Source: SXOA01 sp051004015 (GTDB taxonomy: Bacteria > Planctomycetota > Planctomycetia > Pirellulales > Pirellulaceae). From it: a stretch of 64,000 nt of DNA. The stretch lies in assembly GCA_051004015.1 (NCBI GenBank), contig JBPCKT010000053.1, positions 67,860 to 131,859 of the forward strand, in the 5' to 3' direction. A program made the position numbers and the translations under genes. Below the pieces are notes generated by a model. That model was not told the origin of the DNA and did not search any database. It worked only from the letters and a program-made list of their open reading frames with translations. Below, one piece after another: positions 60,927 through 64,000 of this stretch; within the stretch, counting starts at the first letter, position 1, and each line of letters opens with the position of its first letter.

Positions 60927-61184
60927 ATGCTCACGAAAGCCTGGATTGCCGTTTTGATGGGGCTCGTTTTGGGGAGTCTGCTCTTCTCCAGCGGTTGCGG
61001 CTGGTTCGGAAACGGGTACTCGAATAATCCATACGGCGGAGCGCCGTGCAACTGCGGAGCAGCTCATCCGGGCAGCGTCCCTGCCGGCGCTATTCCCACC
61101 GCGAGCGGCACAGGCGGCTGGCGCTCCGTGCCGGCAGCGGGGGACGCAAACAGCGGCGGAGTCCCTGCCACGACGACTCCCTAA
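60927..61184 (+). CDS. Small lipoprotein
   Basis: 85 residues from ATG 60927, with AAGGAGG spaced 6 bases upstream (the frame is open from 60864). Lipobox FSSGC at residues 20-24, giving lipid modification on C24 (LLFSSGCGWFG). The mature part is a Gly/Ser/Pro-rich tail with two extra cysteines (APCNCGAAH) and no recognised fold. Likely a short envelope lipoprotein. A strong hairpin downstream at 61485-61524 may end transcription. Confidence 0.7.
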   Translation: MLTKAWIAVLMGLVLGSLLFSSGCGWFGNGYSNNPYGGAPCNCGAAHPGSVPAGAIPTASGTGGWRSVPAAGDANSGGVPATTTP

Positions 61185-61620
61185 ATCCATCGGTAGCTGG
61201 CCTCCAACTCTTCCCGCCCTGTTCACGGCGCGATCGTTTCTCCGGCACGCCACTTGCAAATGCAGTCACCAGCCCTTCGCAGCTTGGAACCTGCGGAGGG
61301 CTGATTCGCCAGATCGCTTGGGGCCGGAACAGAGCAGAGGCCGCCGACGGGGCCGGTTGAGAATGAGGCATTGGCGGCTCGCAAGCGAAACAGAAGCCTG
61401 AACAGCAGGCGGAAGGCAGGAATCAGGAAGAGGTTACGGCGAAAGAGAGAGGCCGGGAGTTGCCCAACAATTCCCACACAGCATCAGGCGAGCGGGGTTG
61501 GCTTCGGCCAACCTCCCTCGCCTGTTCTGTTTCTTGTGTAGTGTTTTAGCACACGTGTCTCGTAACGCTACATTTGTGCCCCTGCTGGTCGCGCTCCCCG
61601 CCAAACCCGAAAATAGCCCC
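61185..61620. other. 436-bp region upstream of the isomerase gene
   Basis: No gene is supported. The frame is open from 61498 to the isomerase ATG but the sequence before 61621 is Arg/Pro-rich shadow and has no ribosome-binding site. Contains the hairpin at 61485-61524. Confidence 0.5.
61485..61524 (+). terminator. Strong hairpin with UUCG-type loop, possible terminator
   Basis: CAGGCGAG (61485-61492) pairs with CTCGCCTG (61517-61524); inside it GGTTGGC TTCG GCCAACC forms a second stem closed by the extra-stable TTCG loop. T-rich bases follow (TTCTGTTTCTTG). Either an intrinsic terminator for the lipoprotein transcript or another palindromic element. Confidence 0.5.
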
Positions 61621-62457
61621 ATGCGTCTGGGCTACAACACCAACGGGCTTGCCCGTCACGATCCTTTCGATGCTCTGGCGCTGCTGGCGGAGCTGGGATA
61701 CCAAAGCGTTGCCCTGACGCTGGACCACGGGCTGCTCAATCCGTTTGCGGACGACTGGCCTGTGCAGCGCGCCCGACTCAAGTCGGCGCTGAGTGGTCAC
61801 GGATTGTCTTCAGTCATCGAAACCGGCGCGAGATTCTTGCTGGATCCGGCCGTCAAGCATGAACCGACGCTCGTGTCCGGTGATCCGCATCATCGCCAGC
61901 GCCGAATCCAGTTCCTGCACAAGGCCATCGACGCAGCGGAATTTCTTGGCAGCAACTGCATCTCTCTGTGGTCCGGTGTGGTTCGAGACGATGCGATAGA
62001 GACAGAAGTGTGGGACCGGCTTGTCTCTTCCCTGCAGCATGTGCTCGACTATGCTCACGACCGGAGCGTTATCATCGGTTTCGAACCGGAGCCGGGGATG
62101 TTCATCGATACGATGGCGCGGTTCGCTGAGCTTCAAGAGTGCCTGAACGCGACCAATTTGAAGCTGACCCTCGATATCGGTCATCTGCACTGCCAGGGTG
62201 AAATTCCCCTGGCCGACAATATCGCAAAATGGAAAAGTGAAATCGTCAACGTCCACATCGAGGACATGCGAGCCGGCGTCCACGAGCATCTGATGTTTGG
62301 CGAAGGGGAAATGGACTTCCCACCGATCCTCGCCGCACTCCGCCAGGCCAATTACCGCGGCGGCATCCACGTCGAACTTTCCCGCCACAGCCACGAAGGC
62401 CCCACCGCCGCAAAGCGAGCATTCGACTTCCTCTCTCCTCTGCTGGCAGGGAACTGA
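61621..62457 (+). CDS. Sugar phosphate isomerase/epimerase-like TIM barrel
   Basis: 278 residues from ATG 61621 (MRLGYNTNGLARHDPFDALA). Xylose-isomerase-like barrel with metal/substrate segments VAITL-like strand VALTLDHGLLNPF, ISLWSGVVRDD, IIGFEPEPGMFIDT, LKLTLDIGHLHCQGE and EIVNVHIEDMRAGVHEHLMF. Members act on sugar phosphates or, in the ebo cluster, on an unknown isoprenoid-linked pathway (EboE). The next gene is a nucleotide-pyrophosphatase-type phosphodiesterase as in that cluster, but other ebo genes are not in the window, so the assignment is tentative. Confidence 0.82.
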   Translation: MRLGYNTNGLARHDPFDALALLAELGYQSVALTLDHGLLNPFADDWPVQRARLKSALSGHGLSSVIETGARFLLDPAVKHEPTLVSGDPHHRQRRIQFLHKAIDAAEFLGSNCISLWSGVVRDDAIETEVWDRLVSSLQHVLDYAHDRSVIIGFEPEPGMFIDTMARFAELQECLNATNLKLTLDIGHLHCQGEIPLADNIAKWKSEIVNVHIEDMRAGVHEHLMFGEGEMDFPPILAALRQANYRGGIHVELSRHSHEGPTAAKRAFDFLSPLLAGN

Positions 62458-62460
62458 AGG

Positions 62461-62488
62461 ATAGTGAATAGTGGATGGTGGGTAGTGT
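62461..62488. repeat. Heptamer tandem repeat D (ATAGTGG)
   Basis: Units ATAGTGA, ATAGTGG, ATGGTGG, GTAGTGT. Starts 4 bases after the isomerase stop. Confidence 0.75.
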
Positions 62489-62503
62489 TGAAGCCCTGTA
62501 TTT

Positions 62504-62537
62504 CTGACCCCTGACCCCTGACCCCTGACCCCTGACC
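62504..62537. repeat. Heptamer tandem repeat E (CTGACCC)
   Basis: Four complete CTGACCC units plus CTGACC, ending directly at the ATG of the phosphodiesterase gene. Same unit as array A in hemW, inverse orientation on the plus strand. Confidence 0.9.
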
Positions 62538-63857
62538 ATGCCCCACGTCATCTTCCTCTCCATCCCCGGCCTCCGCTCGGCCGATCTGGCCGCGATGCCG
62601 AACCTGTCCAAGCTCACGGCTGCTGGCGACCGGGCCACGCTCACTCCCAGCTTTCCCGCAGTCACCTGGCCGGTGCAGGCCAGCATGCTCACCGGCAAGC
62701 TCCCGCGGGAGCATGGCGTCATCGCCAACGGCTTCTACTGGCGGGACAAGCAGGAAGTGGAGATGTGGACCGCCTGGAACGACAAGATTACCGCTCCGCA
62801 GATTTGGGACTTGCTGCACAAGAAGGATTCCAAGCTGACGAGCGCGGTCTGGTTTCCCATGCTCAGCAAAGGGTGCGGAGCCGACTACATCTGCATGCCG
62901 GCCCCCATCCACAACCCGGATGGCAGCGAGTCCCTGTGGTGCTACACCAAGCCGGTCGAGCTCTACGGTACGCTGCGGGACACGTTCGGGCATTTCCCGC
63001 TGATGAACTTCTGGGGCCCGATGACCAATATCAAATCGACGGCCTGGATTTGCGACTCCGCCGGCTACGCGATGGAGCAGTTCCGCCCTAATTTCTGCTA
63101 CCTCTATCTGCCGCACCTGGATTACGCCGCCCAGCGGACCGGCCCCGACAGCCCGCCGGCTCAAACAGCCGTGGCGGAACTCGATGAAGTCATCGGCAAG
63201 CTGGCCGCCAAAGCGGAGCAGGCTTTTGCGGGAGAAAAACCGCTCTGGCTTGTCGCCAGCGAGTACGTCATCACGCCGGTGAGCCACGTCGCCTATCCCA
63301 ACCGAACGCTCCGCCAGGCGGGACTCCTAACTGTGAAGGAGGAAGGGGGCGAACTGATCGACTTCCAAAATAGCAAGGCCTGGGCTTTGGTCGACCATCA
63401 GTTCTCCCATGTGTTTGTGAAGAACGCCGACCCCACCACCATCCAGAACGTCGTGCAGCTCTTCCGCGGCGAGGAAGGGATTGCCGAAGTCCTCACCGGT
63501 AGCGAGCGGGCCAAATATGGGCTCGACCACGAGCGCAGTGGCGAAGTCATTCTCATCTCCGCCTCCCATAGCTGGCTGGCCTATTACTACTGGCTCGACG
63601 ACGCCCAGGCCCCCAAGTTCGCCCGCACCGTCGACATCCACAACAAGCCTGGCTACGACCCCGTCGAGCTCCACTTTGACATGGCGACCAAAAGCATCCC
63701 GCTCAATGCCAACCTTGTGAAAGGCTCGCATGGAGCGCCGGCGACGAGCGATGAGCAGAAGGGCGTGCTGCTCTCCTCCCAGCGGGGCGCCATCACGAAT
63801 CCCCAGGTGAAGGATACAGATGTGTGCGGGCTGGTGCTCAAGCAATTCGGAATATGA
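62538..63857 (+). CDS. Nucleotide-pyrophosphatase/phosphodiesterase family protein
   Basis: 439 residues from ATG 62538, which touches a heptamer array and has no Shine-Dalgarno. Alkaline-phosphatase superfamily: VIFLSIPGLRSADLAAMPNL (metal site), nucleophile Thr in SFPAVTWPVQASMLTGKLPR, later YLYLPHLDYAAQRTG and LISASHSWLAYYYWLDD (further metal ligands). No signal peptide. Hydrolyses phosphodiester or pyrophosphate bonds; in ebo clusters the equivalent is EboF. Pairing with the upstream isomerase suggests a common pathway. Confidence 0.85.
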   Translation: MPHVIFLSIPGLRSADLAAMPNLSKLTAAGDRATLTPSFPAVTWPVQASMLTGKLPREHGVIANGFYWRDKQEVEMWTAWNDKITAPQIWDLLHKKDSKLTSAVWFPMLSKGCGADYICMPAPIHNPDGSESLWCYTKPVELYGTLRDTFGHFPLMNFWGPMTNIKSTAWICDSAGYAMEQFRPNFCYLYLPHLDYAAQRTGPDSPPAQTAVAELDEVIGKLAAKAEQAFAGEKPLWLVASEYVITPVSHVAYPNRTLRQAGLLTVKEEGGELIDFQNSKAWALVDHQFSHVFVKNADPTTIQNVVQLFRGEEGIAEVLTGSERAKYGLDHERSGEVILISASHSWLAYYYWLDDAQAPKFARTVDIHNKPGYDPVELHFDMATKSIPLNANLVKGSHGAPATSDEQKGVLLSSQRGAITNPQVKDTDVCGLVLKQFGI

Positions 63858-63878
63858 GCCGCCAACACCTCACCTAGC

Positions 63879-64000
63879 AGCCCGTTGAAAAACTCCTTTC
63901 GCCGCTTACACTACTCCCAGCCTCGCCGCGGTTCAATTGGACGGCGCAGCGGAGGCAGCGACAAGGAGTGGAAGCATGGCGTTGGGACGACGCAAAGGGG
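63879..64000 (+). mobile_element. Left end of an insertion sequence (partial)
   Basis: CAGCCCGTTGAAAAACTCC (63879-63897) has the look of a terminal inverted repeat, preceded by CTAG (63875-63878) as a possible target. The transposase start at 63976 follows. Element continues past the window end. Confidence 0.7.
63976..64000 (+). CDS. Transposase, N-terminal fragment
   Basis: ATG 63976 with AAGGAG upstream; only MALGRRKG is visible, which matches the opening of IS5/IS1182-type transposases in planctomycetes. Too short to classify firmly. Confidence 0.55.

Noticed and set aside
2845..62537. CRISPR array
   Set aside because: Repeats are 7-bp tandems without spacers and no cas genes are present.

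Overview
The window reads as chromosome of a planctomycete, most likely in or near the Pirellulales (inference from gene content, no rRNA is present). Supporting signs are a ThuA / PVC-type dehydrogenase / cytochrome c fusion, a sulfatase, a Tat-exported Gfo/Idh oxidoreductase, an ASPIC/UnbV protein next to a TPR protein, a kinase with the DLG variant of DFG, a surface protein with the LETRAMLAG N-terminal motif, small membrane proteins starting NPYASP, and many exported proteins of unknown function. GC is high and coding is dense on both strands.

Layout. 0-5 kb: ASPIC/UnbV plus TPR pair, two small exported or anchored proteins, then a minus-strand run (antitoxin, PIN toxin, rlmN, an enolase-superfamily enzyme, hemW; 6.9 to 2.9 kb) whose members overlap or nearly abut. 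7-16 kb: a DMFase-like protein, membrane and exported proteins, an M3 peptidase, a HEAT lipoprotein, three tandem NPYASP membrane proteins and tRNA-Arg(CCU). 16-27.5 kb: the giant ThuA/PVC/cytochrome protein, an RTX-like surface protein, an amidohydrolase, an S9 peptidase and an ALDH7-type dehydrogenase. 28-37 kb: an SdpR/SdpI-like pair, an unknown exported protein, a CorA-like protein, a DUF1611 protein, an ECF sigma/anti-sigma pair, a glycosyltransferase and an HDOD protein. 37.6-46 kb: a single ORF joining AroA to PdxJ, a PQQ-propeller protein, an exported HEAT-like protein, Gfo/Idh, hicBA and a sulfatase. 46-64 kb: an LRR protein, a large membrane protein, an M16 peptidase, a response regulator, a Crp/Fnr regulator, a Ser/Thr kinase with duplicated beta-helix sensor, two HtrA-like proteins (the second catalytically degenerate), a lipoprotein, a TIM-barrel isomerase/phosphodiesterase pair that may be part of an ebo-like set, and the left end of an insertion sequence.

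The most unusual feature is not a gene but a population of small repeats. Long imperfect or perfect palindromes of several families lie between genes, and at least four sit in frame inside genes (ThuA/PVC protein, aroA, sulfatase, and the aroA-pdxJ junction, where the palindrome is the linker of the fused ORF). Five arrays of 7-bp tandem repeats with different unit sequences lie at gene edges; one supplies the hemW stop codon and another touches the start codon of a phosphodiesterase gene. Together they suggest ongoing remodelling of protein sequence and gene boundaries by small mobile or expandable repeats, comparable with Rickettsia RPE elements and cyanobacterial STRR heptamers.
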